Origin: Porphyrobacter sp. CACIAM 03H1
GTDB taxonomy: Bacteria; Pseudomonadota; Alphaproteobacteria; Sphingomonadales; Sphingomonadaceae
Length of the DNA: 64,000 bases
Direction: 5' to 3'
Assembly: GCF_002215495.1 (NCBI RefSeq)
Contig: NZ_CP021378.1
Coordinates: forward strand, 766,417 to 830,416
The position numbers were made by a program, and so were the translations under genes. Of the stretch, positions 17,126 to 30,090 are shown piece after piece; positions within the stretch are counted from its first letter, which is position 1, and each line of letters opens with the position of its first letter. The notes beneath the pieces were generated by a model. That model had not been told where the DNA came from, ran no database searches, and saw only the letters and a list, made by a program, of their open reading frames with translations.

Positions 17126-17925
17126 TGCGCCTGCCCGCGATGCTGCGCATGGCGCTGTTGTGCATTGCCGCGTTAACCATGTTCTGCGCGCCCCAGGTGG
17201 CGCTCGCGGCTGCGCCTGTGCCCGATCCGGTCGCGGCAGGCGTGGGCACCGCCATCGAGCGCGCGCTGGGCGACCAGGGGGCGGGTGACGACAGCCCCCT
17301 GAGCCTCTCGCTCCAGCTGCTGGTGGTGATGGGCCTGCTCACCATCCTGCCCGCGCTGGTGCTGATGATGACGAGCTTCCTGCGCATCCTCGTGGTGCTG
17401 GCGATATTGCGACAGGCGCTCGGCCTGCAGGGATCGCCCCCGGGGCAGGTTCTGGCGGGGCTCGCACTGTTCCTTTCGCTCTTCGTCATGGCCCCGACCC
17501 TCGACGTCGTGAATGCGCAGGCGATTGCGCCCTATGCCAGCGGCGCGCTGTCCGCCGACGTGGCGATCGGCAAGGCGGGCGAGGCCTTCCACGCCTTCAT
17601 GCTCGCCCAGACCCGCGAGGCGAACCTCGTGATGTTCACCGACATCGCCGGCGGCGGCACCTTCGCGAGCGGCAAGGACGTGCCCTTCTCGATCCTGCTC
17701 CCCGCCTTCGTCACCAGCGAGCTCGAGACCGCCTTCCAGATCGGCTTCATGATCTTCCTGCCCTTCCTCGTGATCGACCTCGTGGTGGCGAGCGTGCTGA
17801 TGAGCCTCGGCATGATGATGCTGTCACCCACCATCATCTCGCTGCCGTTCAAGCTGCTGCTGTTCGTGCTGGTCGACGGCTGGGCGCTGCTGATGGGCAG
17901 CCTTGCCCTGAGTTTCTCCACATGA
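17125..17925 (+). CDS. fliP: Flagellar export-gate protein FliP
   Basis: Core ring protein of the export gate. The 266 residues begin with a cleavable signal sequence ([22 protein letters not shown]) as in enteric FliP. Four membrane helices follow, with [40 protein letters not shown] and [18 protein letters not shown] as family signatures. The ATG at 17125 shares one base with the fliO stop; a GTG three bases earlier is the alternative. fliQ begins 4 bases before its end. Confidence 0.96.
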   Translation: MRLPAMLRMALLCIAALTMFCAPQVALAAAPVPDPVAAGVGTAIERALGDQGAGDDSPLSLSLQLLVVMGLLTILPALVLMMTSFLRILVVLAILRQALGLQGSPPGQVLAGLALFLSLFVMAPTLDVVNAQAIAPYASGALSADVAIGKAGEAFHAFMLAQTREANLVMFTDIAGGGTFASGKDVPFSILLPAFVTSELETAFQIGFMIFLPFLVIDLVVASVLMSLGMMMLSPTIISLPFKLLLFVLVDGWALLMGSLALSFST

Positions 17926-18194
17926 CCGAGGACGCCGCCCTTCTCGCGCTCGCCGACCGGACCCTGTGGGTGACTGCGCTGATCGCGGGGCCGGTGCTGC
18001 TCGCGACGCTGGTGGTCGGCCTCGTGGTCGGGATCGTGCAGGCGGCGACCTCGGTCAACGAGCAGACCCTCTCCTTCATCCCCAAGCTCGCCATCACCGC
18101 ACTGGTCTTCGTCGTGCTGGGCGCGGCGATGATGGGGCTGCTCGCGGATTTCACCCGCGAGATCATGGCCCAGGTCGCAGGGCTGGCGGCGTGA
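17922..18194 (+). CDS. fliQ: Flagellar export-gate protein FliQ
   Basis: 90-residue export-gate subunit with the two hydrophobic helices of the family, separated by the short loop containing [17 protein letters not shown], the most conserved FliQ segment. Start and stop both overlap neighbours (ATGA with fliP, GTGA with fliR). Confidence 0.96.
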   Translation: MTEDAALLALADRTLWVTALIAGPVLLATLVVGLVVGIVQAATSVNEQTLSFIPKLAITALVFVVLGAAMMGLLADFTREIMAQVAGLAA

Positions 18195-18976
18195 ACGTCC
18201 TCGATTTCGGCCTCGGCAGCATCGAGGCGCAGCTGTGGCAGATCCTGTTCCTCTCGATCCGCTGCGGCGCGGCGCTGATGGCGGCGCCGATGGTGGGCGG
18301 GACGGCGGTGCCGGTGCAATTGCGCATCCTCCTGGCCCTCGTCCTCGGCCACTTCATCGCCGCCTGGGTGCCGATCGCCCCGCCGCCTGCGATGATGAGC
18401 ATCGCCGCCATCCTTGCCGTGCTGCATGAGATCGCGGTCGGGCTGATGCTCGGCTTCGTGCTGCAACTCGCCTTCGCCATTCCGCTGGTTGCCGCCGAGC
18501 AGATTTCCGGCACGATGGGTCTTGCCATCGCCACCTCGATCGACCCGGCAAGCGGCGCGCAGGCGGGGGCGCTGGGCACCTTCTTCGGCCTCGTGATGAG
18601 CCTGCTGTTCTTCGCCACCGGCGCCCACCTTCTGTGGTTCGAGCTTCTGATCGAAAGCTACCGCCTGCTGCCCGCCGGGCAGTTCGCCTTCGGCGCGTGG
18701 CGGGCCGAGGCGGTGGTGATGTTCTTCGGCTACGGCCTCGCCGCTGCCGCCGCCATCGCCCTGCCGGTGGTGCTGGTGCTGCTGCTGGTGCAGATCGTCA
18801 CCGGCCTCGTCGCCCGCTCCGCCCCGGCCCTGAACCTCTTCGCGCTCGGCCTGCCGGCCGGCGTGCTGGCGGGGATCGCGGCGCTGATCATCGCCATGCC
18901 GGTGATGGTCGGTCAGATCCGGGGCGTGATCGAGGTGGCGCTCGACCAGTCCGCCGCGCTCGTCGGGACGCCCTGA
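18191..18976 (+). CDS. fliR: Flagellar export-gate protein FliR
   Basis: 261-residue integral membrane protein that completes the FliP5-FliQ4-FliR1 export gate. Several helices are visible, with VGLMLGFVLQLAFAIPLVAAEQ, then GTMGLAIATSIDP, and a late PALNLFALGLP segment, all matching FliR. Initiation is at GTG 18191, which overlaps the fliQ stop. A longer reading frame exists upstream but is Arg-rich and antisense-like. flhB follows after one base. Confidence 0.95.
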   Translation: MNVLDFGLGSIEAQLWQILFLSIRCGAALMAAPMVGGTAVPVQLRILLALVLGHFIAAWVPIAPPPAMMSIAAILAVLHEIAVGLMLGFVLQLAFAIPLVAAEQISGTMGLAIATSIDPASGAQAGALGTFFGLVMSLLFFATGAHLLWFELLIESYRLLPAGQFAFGAWRAEAVVMFFGYGLAAAAAIALPVVLVLLLVQIVTGLVARSAPALNLFALGLPAGVLAGIAALIIAMPVMVGQIRGVIEVALDQSAALVGTP

Positions 18977-18977
18977 C

Positions 18978-20120
18978 ATGGCCGAGGAGACTGCCGGCGA
19001 AAAGACCTTCGCCCCCACCCCCAAGCGGCGGCAGGACGCGGCGAAGAAGGGCGACGTGCTGCGCTCAAAGGAGCTCGGCGTCGCCGCCGCCACGGGCGCG
19101 GGTGCGCTGGCGCTGTGGGGACTGGGGGCGTGGCTCAACGACGGCATGGCGCGGATTGCGCGCGCCGGCTTCGTCTTCGACCGCCGCGCGCTCGAAGGCT
19201 TCACCCCGGGGGCGGCGATGGGCGACGCGGCGCTCGCCGCGCTGCCGCCGGTGATGGCGCTGGGGCTGATCGTCGCCGCCGCCACCGCCGCCTCGCAGGT
19301 GCTGATGGGGGGCGCCGACGGGCGCTTCGTGATCGGCAACACCGCCTTCAAGGGATCGCGCATCAATCCGCTTTCCGGCTTCAAGCGCATCCTCGGCTGG
19401 CAGGGGCTGATCGAGCTGGGCAAGGGCCTTGCCAAGCTTGCCCTGCTGGGCGGGATCGCGTGGTGGTGGGCGAAGGACCGCGTCTCCGCGCTGCTGGCGC
19501 TCGGCACCCTCCCGCTCGAGGCGCAGCTGGCGCAGGCGCTGGAGGCGATCACCAGCCTCGTGGGCGCGCTGCTGATCGGCCTGCTCGTCATCGCCGCGAT
19601 CGATTACCCGCTGCAACGCTTCCAGCGCGACAAGCGCCTGAAGATGAGCCTTCAGGAAATGCGCGACGAGAACAAGCAATCTGAAGGCTCACCCGAAATG
19701 CGTGCGGCGCGCCGCCAGCGCCAGCGCGACCTCGCGCGCGGGGGCGTGGCCAAGGCGATGAAGGAGGCGCAGTTCATAATCGTCAACCCGATGCACTTCG
19801 CCGTCGCCCTGATCTACGATCCGGCCCGTGCGCCTGCCCCGCTGCTGCTGGCCAAGGGCCGGGGCGAGACCGCGCTCGCCATGCGCGAGATCGCGGCGGA
19901 AGAAGGCCTGCCGGTGCTCGAATACCCTCAGCTCGCCCGCGCGGTCTATTTCACCACCCGCCCGAACCAGATGGTGCGCGAGGAGCTCTATGTCGCGCTC
20001 GCCTCGCTGGTCGCCTTCGTCATGGCGCTGAAGCGCGGCCAGCGCCCGCGCCGCCCGGTGGTGGAGGTGCCGCAGGGGCTGAGGTTCGACGGGGACGGGA
20101 GGCCCGAAAACCATGCTTAA
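18978..20120 (+). CDS. flhB: Flagellar export switch protein FlhB
   Basis: Export-gate protein whose cytoplasmic domain switches specificity from hook to filament substrates. The 380 residues start with the basic EKTFAPTPKRRQDAAKKGDV segment, contain four membrane helices (about 30-50, 85-110, 140-165, 185-210), and then the cytoplasmic autocleavage domain. The cleavage motif is Asn270-Pro271-Met272-His273 instead of NPTH; Asn and Pro needed for the break are kept. fliR ends one base upstream and fliD starts 30 bases downstream. Confidence 0.95.
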   Translation: MAEETAGEKTFAPTPKRRQDAAKKGDVLRSKELGVAAATGAGALALWGLGAWLNDGMARIARAGFVFDRRALEGFTPGAAMGDAALAALPPVMALGLIVAAATAASQVLMGGADGRFVIGNTAFKGSRINPLSGFKRILGWQGLIELGKGLAKLALLGGIAWWWAKDRVSALLALGTLPLEAQLAQALEAITSLVGALLIGLLVIAAIDYPLQRFQRDKRLKMSLQEMRDENKQSEGSPEMRAARRQRQRDLARGGVAKAMKEAQFIIVNPMHFAVALIYDPARAPAPLLLAKGRGETALAMREIAAEEGLPVLEYPQLARAVYFTTRPNQMVREELYVALASLVAFVMALKRGQRPRRPVVEVPQGLRFDGDGRPENHA

Positions 20121-20150
20121 ACTTCGCCGCCCGCGCCCGTTATCCGTGCC

Positions 20151-21608
20151 ATGACAACCTCAGGCTCCTCGATCATCTCGGCTCTCGGCGCAGGCAGCGG
20201 CGTCGATTTCACCAAGCTGGCGCAGGACATCTCCGCCGCCAGCTTCGCCGCGCAGCGCGACCAGCTGACGGCGCGCAAGACCGCGCTGGAGGCGCAGATC
20301 TCCGCCGCCGGGCAGCTGCGCGGATCGCTCACCGAACTGGCGAGCGCGCTCGGCGACCGGATCCGGAACGGCGACCTTTCCCCGCGCGGGACGCTGGCGA
20401 ATGCCGCGGTCGCCACGGTGAACGTGCTCCCGGGGAGCGCGCCGCGGGGCAATTTCGCGCTCGAGGTGACCGAGCTCGCCGCCGCGCAGACGCTGCTCAG
20501 CCGCCCCTTCGCCAGCCGCGACGCGCTGGTGGGCGAGGGCACGCTGACCCTGCGCTTCGGGACGGCGGGTGCGAGCAGCTTCACCCCCGACGCCGCCCGC
20601 GCTCCGATCGAGATCACCCTGACCGCGACCGACACCCTCGCGACTCTCGCGACAAAGATCACCCAGGCGACCGGAGGGAGCGTGCAAGCCTATGTCGCCA
20701 CCGGCACCGGCGGCGCGCAGCTGGTGATGAAGGGGCAGGAGGGCGCGGCGAACGGTTTCGTGATCGAAGCCGCGCTGCCGCCGTCCGCGCCGCCCGATCC
20801 CGAACCCGCGCCCCCGCTCGCCGCCGGCGATCCGCGCTATCTCGCCTGGGCCCCCGCCCCCGGCGACACCCTGCGCACCGGCACTGCGCGCGATGCCGCC
20901 TTCCGGCTCGATGGGGTGGCGATGACAAGCCCCACCAACCGCGTCACCGGCCTGCCCGGGGGCTTTGGTCTGACGCTCACCGGCACCAATCCGGGCGCGC
21001 CGACCACCCTGAGCTTTGCGGGCAATTCGGCCGCCGTGTCGCGCGTGATGACCGATCTCGTCGCGGCGCTCAACGAGATCGTCGGGCAGATCAACGATCT
21101 CGCCGCGCCGGTCGGGGGCGAGCTGGCGAACGATCCCGGCGCGCGCGAGTTGCGCCGCGATCTGGCGGCGCTTGCCGGGCAGGTGCTGATGCCCTCGGCG
21201 ACCGGGGGCGCGCCGCGCACGCTCGGCGACCTCGGCCTCGCGCTGAACCGCGACGGCACCTTCCGGCTCGACAGCGCACGGCTCAACCGCACGCTCGAGA
21301 CCAGCCCCGATGCCGCCGCGGCGATGTTCACCACCGGGGCGACGGGGGTGTTCGCCGCCTTCGACCGGCTGGCGCGCGAAACCGGCCTTTCCGGCGATCC
21401 GGGCTCGCTCGGCGGCTCGCAGCGGCGCTTCCAGCGCCAGCTCGAGGCGAGCGACGAGCGCCTCGCCCGGATCGCCGAGCAGCAGGAGGCGCTGCGCGAG
21501 CGCCTGACCCGCGAATTCACCGCCTCCGAGCGGCGCGTGGCGGCCTCGCAGTCGACCCTCGCCTTCATCCGCCAGCAGGTCGACATCTGGTCGGCCCGCG
21601 AGCGGTAA
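20151..21608 (+). CDS. fliD: Flagellar filament cap protein FliD
   Basis: Hook-associated protein 2, which caps the filament and folds incoming flagellin. The 485 residues have a FliD_N region (SSIISALGAGSGVDFTKLAQ, coiled coil to about 70), a variable exposed middle containing a Pro-rich insertion near 205-225, and the FliD_C region with LVAALNEIVGQINDLAAP and a terminal coiled coil (FQRQLEASDERLARIAEQQEAL). It has no convincing Shine-Dalgarno. fliS follows in 15 bases, the usual fliD-fliS pairing. Confidence 0.94.
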   Translation: MTTSGSSIISALGAGSGVDFTKLAQDISAASFAAQRDQLTARKTALEAQISAAGQLRGSLTELASALGDRIRNGDLSPRGTLANAAVATVNVLPGSAPRGNFALEVTELAAAQTLLSRPFASRDALVGEGTLTLRFGTAGASSFTPDAARAPIEITLTATDTLATLATKITQATGGSVQAYVATGTGGAQLVMKGQEGAANGFVIEAALPPSAPPDPEPAPPLAAGDPRYLAWAPAPGDTLRTGTARDAAFRLDGVAMTSPTNRVTGLPGGFGLTLTGTNPGAPTTLSFAGNSAAVSRVMTDLVAALNEIVGQINDLAAPVGGELANDPGARELRRDLAALAGQVLMPSATGGAPRTLGDLGLALNRDGTFRLDSARLNRTLETSPDAAAAMFTTGATGVFAAFDRLARETGLSGDPGSLGGSQRRFQRQLEASDERLARIAEQQEALRERLTREFTASERRVAASQSTLAFIRQQVDIWSARER

Positions 21609-21623
21609 GGGGGAGGCGCAGGG

Positions 21624-21989
21624 ATGCAGATGCTGGCCCGCAACCCCGCCGCCGCCTATCGCCGCGTCGCGCTCGAGGCGCGGATCGAGGCTTCAAGCGG
21701 GGCGGATCTCACGCGGATCTGTCTGGAGGAGTGCGAGGCCGCGATCGCGCAGGCGCATGGCGCGGTCATGCGCGGGTCGTCGGCAGGTCGTGAGCCACTC
21801 ATGCGCGCCCAGACGATCATGCTGTGGCTGGCCAAATCGGTCGCGCCCGGGCATCCGCTGGGGGCGAGCCTCAAGGCCTTCTACGGCGGGCTCGCTGCAC
21901 AGATCGGAGCGCAAATCCTACAGGCGGATGCTGCGGCGCTTCAGAATATCCAGAGCGATATCAGGGATATACTTGAAGCGGCGGGCTAG
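21624..21989 (+). CDS. fliS: Flagellin export chaperone FliS
   Basis: Cytoplasmic chaperone that binds the C-terminal helices of flagellin before export. The 121-residue, all-helical protein begins with the family hallmark of a Tyr-containing segment (NPAAAYRRVALEARIEASSG) and has the CLEECEAAIAQAHGAVMRG helix and a late helix near residues 85-120. It directly follows fliD. The parS-like palindrome lies 12 bases after its stop. Confidence 0.9.
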   Translation: MQMLARNPAAAYRRVALEARIEASSGADLTRICLEECEAAIAQAHGAVMRGSSAGREPLMRAQTIMLWLAKSVAPGHPLGASLKAFYGGLAAQIGAQILQADAAALQNIQSDIRDILEAAG

Positions 21990-22000
21990 GCCGCCGGCAA

Positions 22001-22016
22001 TGTTTCACGTGAAACC
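22001..22016. promoter_or_regulatory. parS site (ParB centromere-like palindrome)
   Basis: TGTTTCACGTGAAACC matches the chromosomal parS consensus TGTTTCACGTGAAACA at 15 of 16 bases; the inner 14 bases are a perfect palindrome. It lies between convergent fliS and the alpha/beta hydrolase, overlapping the hydrolase stop codon by 3 bases. In bacteria with ParABS, ParB loads at such sites and spreads; sites cluster near the replication origin. No parA or parB is in the window. The sequence match is direct; activity is inferred. Confidence 0.82.
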
Positions 22017-22883
22017 TGCAAAGTCCCCGATGATCCGCGCCGCATCCGCCGGGTCCTGAAAGGGGTGGAAATGGGTCATGTCCGGCCGGTAGAGGTCGGT
22101 CCCCTGCGGCAGCACGTTCGCCAGCTCCGGCCAGGTCGGCGAGCTCTTGAAATCGTTGAGGCTCGTCATCTGCGCGCGCACCACCAGCACCGGGATATCG
22201 ACCCGCCGCGCCGCCTCGAGAATGGCGCCGTTGCTGCGGCTCGAGGCATAGACGCTGGCCTCGACCTCGGGGGCGCAGGCGAGTTCCAGACCCTCGCCCG
22301 AAGCGGCGGGGACAAGGCCGTGGCGGCAGTAATCCTCGAACACGCGGGGGTCGAACAGGTCATAGGGATCGCGCGCGGCGAAGCGTTCGATCATCGCCTC
22401 GGCGGATGGGAAGTCGCGCTTGCGGCGGATCGCGGGGTGAGGGTTGTCGGCGGTGTAGAGCGGCTCGCCCTCGCCGTAGAATTCGGGCGCGAGGATCACC
22501 GGATCGAACAGCACGAGGCGGGCAAAGGCCTCCGGGCGGTCGGCGGCGACCTGGAGCAGCGTGTGCGCCCCCATCGAATGGCCAATGCCGACCGCACCGC
22601 TCAACGACGATTGCTCAAGGAATTCAGCGACATCGCTGGCCAGCAGACGCCAGTCGGTGATCGGCCCCGCGCGCGAGCGGCCATGCCCGCGCAGGTCGAG
22701 GGCGTAGGCAGGATGCGCCGGGAAGTGCGCAATGATCGTGTCCCAGACCCGGCCGTGAAACCCCGTCGCATGGGCGAAGACGAGCGGCACCCCGCCGCCC
22801 TCGGACGCCCATTCGTGGACCGCGAGATCGATGCCGTTGACGGGATGGAGACGGGTGACGGGGGCAGGCCGCGCGGTGGTCAT
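22005..22883 (-). CDS. Alpha/beta hydrolase
   Basis: 292-residue cytoplasmic hydrolase of the alpha/beta fold. It shows the nucleophile elbow GHSMGA, an oxyanion segment VFAHATGFHG, the DLRGHGRS strand-turn typical of haloalkane dehalogenase/epoxide hydrolase-like enzymes, and a late His in DMTHFHPFQDP for the triad. The substrate is unknown. The ATG at 22883 starts MTTARPAP; the frame is open far upstream but shows only shadow translation of the next gene. Its stop codon lies within the parS palindrome. Confidence 0.85.
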   Translation of the reverse strand: MTTARPAPVTRLHPVNGIDLAVHEWASEGGGVPLVFAHATGFHGRVWDTIIAHFPAHPAYALDLRGHGRSRAGPITDWRLLASDVAEFLEQSSLSGAVGIGHSMGAHTLLQVAADRPEAFARLVLFDPVILAPEFYGEGEPLYTADNPHPAIRRKRDFPSAEAMIERFAARDPYDLFDPRVFEDYCRHGLVPAASGEGLELACAPEVEASVYASSRSNGAILEAARRVDIPVLVVRAQMTSLNDFKSSPTWPELANVLPQGTDLYRPDMTHFHPFQDPADAARIIGDFAGFT

Positions 22884-22951
22884 GCCGCCGCACAAGAGCA
22901 TCGCTCGGCCCAAGTCAATCGCGCGCTTTTGCCAGTTCCGGCACCGCGCGT

Positions 22952-24460
22952 TCACTCCGCCGGGGCGGGCACGGCGGCGCTCCCGGTCTCGCCGCGGTTG
23001 CGGATGAAGCGCAGTGCCTCGGCGAGGCGATCGGGCGCGATCCGGTGGAGCAGACCGAGGTAGAGCGCGACGCCGACCGGCACCGCGATCGCGAGCGCGG
23101 CAAGGTCGGGCGCCCCCGCCAGGCTCCGCAGCACCAGCGCCACCCCCGCCGCCATCGCCAGCGCGGCGGCGAGCGGCGGCAGGATCGCGCGGGCGAGGCC
23201 GGCGAGGCTGAAGCCGATCACCGGGCGCGACAGCAGGATCGTCGCCCCGGTCAGCACCGTCATGCCTCCGACCCAGCCCCAGGCGAAGCCCGTGAGGCCC
23301 CACCACGATCCGGTGAAGAAGGCGATCGGCATCACCGCGCTGCCGACGATCGTCACCCTCAGCGCGATCCCAGGAAAGCCGCGTGCGTTGGTCGCGGGGG
23401 AGAACAGGATCTGCAATGTCAGCATCGCCATCGCGCCGGCAAGGATCGGCAGCAGCGGGGCGATCTCGACCCATTTCTCGCCGAGCAGCACCGGCACCAG
23501 CACAGGGGCGACCACGGCAAGCCCGGCATAGGCCGGCAGCGCCACCAGCATCACCAGCCGGATCGTGGCGATCAGGGCGGGGGCGATCATGTCCGCCTCG
23601 CCCTCGGCCTGCTGGCGCGAATAGGCGGCATAGGCGACCTCGTTGATCGGCGGCACGAACTTGGCGGCGAGCAGCTGGGCGAGGAACAGGCCGGTGGTGT
23701 AGACCCCGAGATCGTGCGGATCGAGCACGCGTCCGGCGATCACGATGTCGGCCTGGCTCTGCGCGAACCAGAACAGCTGGGTCGCGGTCATCACCCCGCC
23801 GAAGCCCGCGATGTGCCCCGCCCCGCCGAACCGGAACACCGGTCGGATCGGGGCACCGGCGGCCCATGTCATGCCCACGGCCTCGGTCAACAGCATCGCC
23901 ATCGGCGCGGCGACCAGCGTCCACACCCCCCAGTCCGACAACGCGCCGGTGAGCGCCGTCACCGCGCCGACCACGGCCGCGGCAAGGCGCACCTGCGCCG
24001 GGCGGCGGAAGTCCATCCGGCGCGAGAGCATCGCGTGCGGCACGGCGCAGAACGGCACCGCGAGATAGAGCACCGCCTGTACCCGCAAGAGGTCCGCCAC
24101 CATCGGCTGCTCGAACCACAGCGCCACCAGCGGCGCGGCGAGGAACTGGACCAGCGCCAGCATCCCGTTCAGCAGGATCAGCATCCCCAGGGTCTGGCGC
24201 AGCCGCTCCTCGCTGACGGTCTCCTCGCGGATCAGCGCCGAGGCGAGGCCCCAGCCGTTCATCGTGTTGAGCAGGGTCAGCATCACCTGCGCCATCGCGA
24301 ACAGGCCGTAGTCCTGCGGGGCGAGCAGGCGGATGACGATCAGGGTCGAGGCCCAGGAGACGAGCTGGGTCAGCACCTGGCTGCCCGAGCGCCAGATCAC
24401 CGCGGTGCGCACCTGCGAAGCGAGCGAGGGGCCGGCGGCTGCCGGATCGGCCTCAGCCAC
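22952..24460 (-). CDS. Polysaccharide/lipopolysaccharide flippase of the PST/MATE-like family
   Basis: About 502 residues with some 12-14 hydrophobic helices. It is related to oligosaccharide flippases (Wzx/PST), which move lipid-linked sugars across the inner membrane. Family-like features are the N-terminal WRSGSQVLTQLVSWASTLIV with the following APQDYGLFAMA (the RLL-xPxDYGxxA motif) and IAGRVLDPHDLGVYTTG. I place the start at GTG 24460, which overlaps the preceding acyltransferase gene by 8 bases; a TTG at 24490 would lengthen it by 10 residues. Coupling to a FemAB/GNAT-type gene suggests cell-surface glycan export; the substrate is unknown. Confidence 0.83.
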   Translation of the reverse strand: MAEADPAAAGPSLASQVRTAVIWRSGSQVLTQLVSWASTLIVIRLLAPQDYGLFAMAQVMLTLLNTMNGWGLASALIREETVSEERLRQTLGMLILLNGMLALVQFLAAPLVALWFEQPMVADLLRVQAVLYLAVPFCAVPHAMLSRRMDFRRPAQVRLAAAVVGAVTALTGALSDWGVWTLVAAPMAMLLTEAVGMTWAAGAPIRPVFRFGGAGHIAGFGGVMTATQLFWFAQSQADIVIAGRVLDPHDLGVYTTGLFLAQLLAAKFVPPINEVAYAAYSRQQAEGEADMIAPALIATIRLVMLVALPAYAGLAVVAPVLVPVLLGEKWVEIAPLLPILAGAMAMLTLQILFSPATNARGFPGIALRVTIVGSAVMPIAFFTGSWWGLTGFAWGWVGGMTVLTGATILLSRPVIGFSLAGLARAILPPLAAALAMAAGVALVLRSLAGAPDLAALAIAVPVGVALYLGLLHRIAPDRLAEALRFIRNRGETGSAAVPAPAE

Positions 24461-25556
24461 GCCCGGCCCCGGTCTGCTCGAGGCGGGCAAGGCGTGCGGG
24501 CACCAGCGGTTCGCCCCACAGGCGGGCGAGCATCAGCGCCGCAGTGCGGCTGCGGACGAACAGGAGATCGCTCATGGCATAGCCTTCGGCCGCGCCCATC
24601 TCTTCCTTGTAGCCGCTGTCGCCCACCCCGAGATCGAGCACGCGCTGCCCTGCGGCGATGGCGTCCTCCATCGAGCGGTAATTGGCGAGCTTGCCAATGT
24701 TGAACCGCTTCATGTCCTCGACATAGCTGCTGGCGATGCCATAGCGCACCGGTCCGTCGTCGAGGTCGAAGCAGAAGGTGATCGGGCGGTCATCGAGCAT
24801 CAGGATCGCGGCCGAGAGATTTTCGGCGATCACGGGATCGCGCAGGGCATCCTGCCACTGGGCGCGCTGCGCGGGGGTCATGAACTTCGCGCCGCGCCCG
24901 TCGGTGGTGCGGGCGATCCAGCTTTCGGCCTCGATCCGGCCCATGTCCTCGAGCGCCGCCTCGCTCCACCCGCTCCCGCGGACGTGGTGCCAGCGCAGCG
25001 TGCCGAGCTCCTCGAGCTTGCGCCACGCGGCGCGCAACTTCTTGCCGACCGAGGGGCGGGGCCAGCCGTTCGCTTTCGCCGCTTCCAGATCGACCAGCCA
25101 GCTGATGCCGGCGGGGCGGGCGAGGATCGTCCAGTTGGCGAGGTGCGCCGCCTCGATCACCCGCGCGATTGTCGGATCGCAGGTGCGCGCCGGGCCGATG
25201 CGCCATACCGGACCGAGGCCGTAGGAGGCCGCATGGCCGAGCGCGTGGGCGAGATCGGAGACGCCGCAGCCGGGCGCGATCAGGGGCGAGCGCAGCGGCC
25301 AGTAGCTCCCGGGCACCTTGCGCGCGCCCGCCACCTGCGGGCCGAAGGCAACGGTCGGAATCGCGGCGAGCGGCGCGCCGTTGGCGCCGCGCAGCACGAG
25401 GGTGCGGCCCTTGTCCGCCTGCCCCGCGCCATACCAAGCCGCGCGCAGGAAGCCGTGATCCGACAGGTTGCACGCCGCCAGCGCGTCGATCTCGGGGCAG
25501 AAGCCCTCGACCGCCGCGACCGTCAGGTGATCGGCTGCAATCCTGCTCTCGTACAT
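24453..25556 (-). CDS. GNAT/FemAB-like acyltransferase (CelD-type)
   Basis: 367-residue cytoplasmic protein with the paired-GNAT appearance of the BioF2-like/CelD acetyltransferase family (PF13480). The C-terminal half contains ITFCFDLDDGPVRYGIASSY, then RFNIGKLANYRSMEDAIAAG and LDLGVGDSGYKEEMG, where family members keep a GxxGYK element for acyl-CoA binding. Such enzymes are common in exopolysaccharide clusters. It overlaps the flippase start, so the two are co-expressed. The acyl donor and acceptor are not evident. Confidence 0.75.
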   Translation of the reverse strand: MYESRIAADHLTVAAVEGFCPEIDALAACNLSDHGFLRAAWYGAGQADKGRTLVLRGANGAPLAAIPTVAFGPQVAGARKVPGSYWPLRSPLIAPGCGVSDLAHALGHAASYGLGPVWRIGPARTCDPTIARVIEAAHLANWTILARPAGISWLVDLEAAKANGWPRPSVGKKLRAAWRKLEELGTLRWHHVRGSGWSEAALEDMGRIEAESWIARTTDGRGAKFMTPAQRAQWQDALRDPVIAENLSAAILMLDDRPITFCFDLDDGPVRYGIASSYVEDMKRFNIGKLANYRSMEDAIAAGQRVLDLGVGDSGYKEEMGAAEGYAMSDLLFVRSRTAALMLARLWGEPLVPARLARLEQTGAGRG

Positions 25557-25656
25557 TCCTCACCTGCCTCGCCCGCGGGCGTCAGGCGAAGGCCATAGCA
25601 AGGGGGCGTAACCACCCGGTTAACCACGGGCTTCGCCCGAGCGAGCGCGGCAGGGC

Positions 25657-26769
<1,113 letters not shown>

Positions 26770-26825
26770 GGGGCGGGTCTCCTCGTGAACCCGCCTATTC
26801 CCGCAGCTTCGCAGCTTGGCAAGCG

Positions 26826-29582
<2,757 letters not shown>

Positions 29583-29583
<1 letters not shown>

Positions 29584-30089
29584 TGCTGCACCGGCTGCTG
29601 CTGCTGGCCGCACTGGTGCTGGCCCCGCTCGCGGGCGGGGCGGCGCTGGCGCACCAGCAGAAGATCGCGATCAGCACCATCGCCCTGAACGCGCGCAGCG
29701 GCGCGATCGAGATCGCGCACCAGGTGCCGGTCCACGATGCGGAACACGCGCTGAGAGCGCAGGGGGCCAAGAGCGCCGACATCATCGGCTCGGAAAAGAG
29801 CCGCGAGGCCTTCGCCCGCTACGTCACGCGGCGGTTCCTGCTGCAGGTCGACGGCAAGGTGGTCGAGCCCGCCTATGTCGGCAGCGAGATCACGGGCGGC
29901 AGCCTGTGGGTCTATCAGGAGGTGCCGGCACCCTCAGGCGGGCAGGCGGTGCTGCGGTTCAATTCGCAGATCCTCACCGATGTCTGGGCGCGGCAGGAAA
30001 ACCGGGTCAACATCGGCGGCGGGACCAAGGTCAACACCTTCATCTTCAGGGCCGGTTCGGTCCCGGCCGATGCCCCGCTGACGCCCTAG
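29583..30089 (+). CDS. DUF6702 family secreted protein
   Basis: 168 residues with a signal peptide (LLLLAALVLAPLAGGAALAHQ) and a beta-rich body that includes ISTIALNARSGAIEIAHQVP and RVNIGGGTKVNTFIF. It matches the DUF6702 family, secreted proteins found next to M1-type peptidases in many bacteria. The function is unknown. The ATG overlaps the TGA of the peptidase (TGATG), so the two are translationally coupled. It converges with the GGDEF-EAL gene, the stops one base apart. Confidence 0.8.
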
Positions 30090-30090
30090 C

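Noticed and set aside
22001..22016. The window containing a replication origin
   Set aside because: The parS-like site suggests proximity only. No dnaA, dnaN or gidA genes, no cluster of DnaA boxes and no AT-rich unwinding region are visible.
23045..24703. Long plus-strand reading frame of about 550 codons across the flippase gene
   Set aside because: It is an antisense open frame caused by high GC. The translation is Arg/His/Gln-rich with no domain, while the opposite strand encodes a coherent membrane protein.
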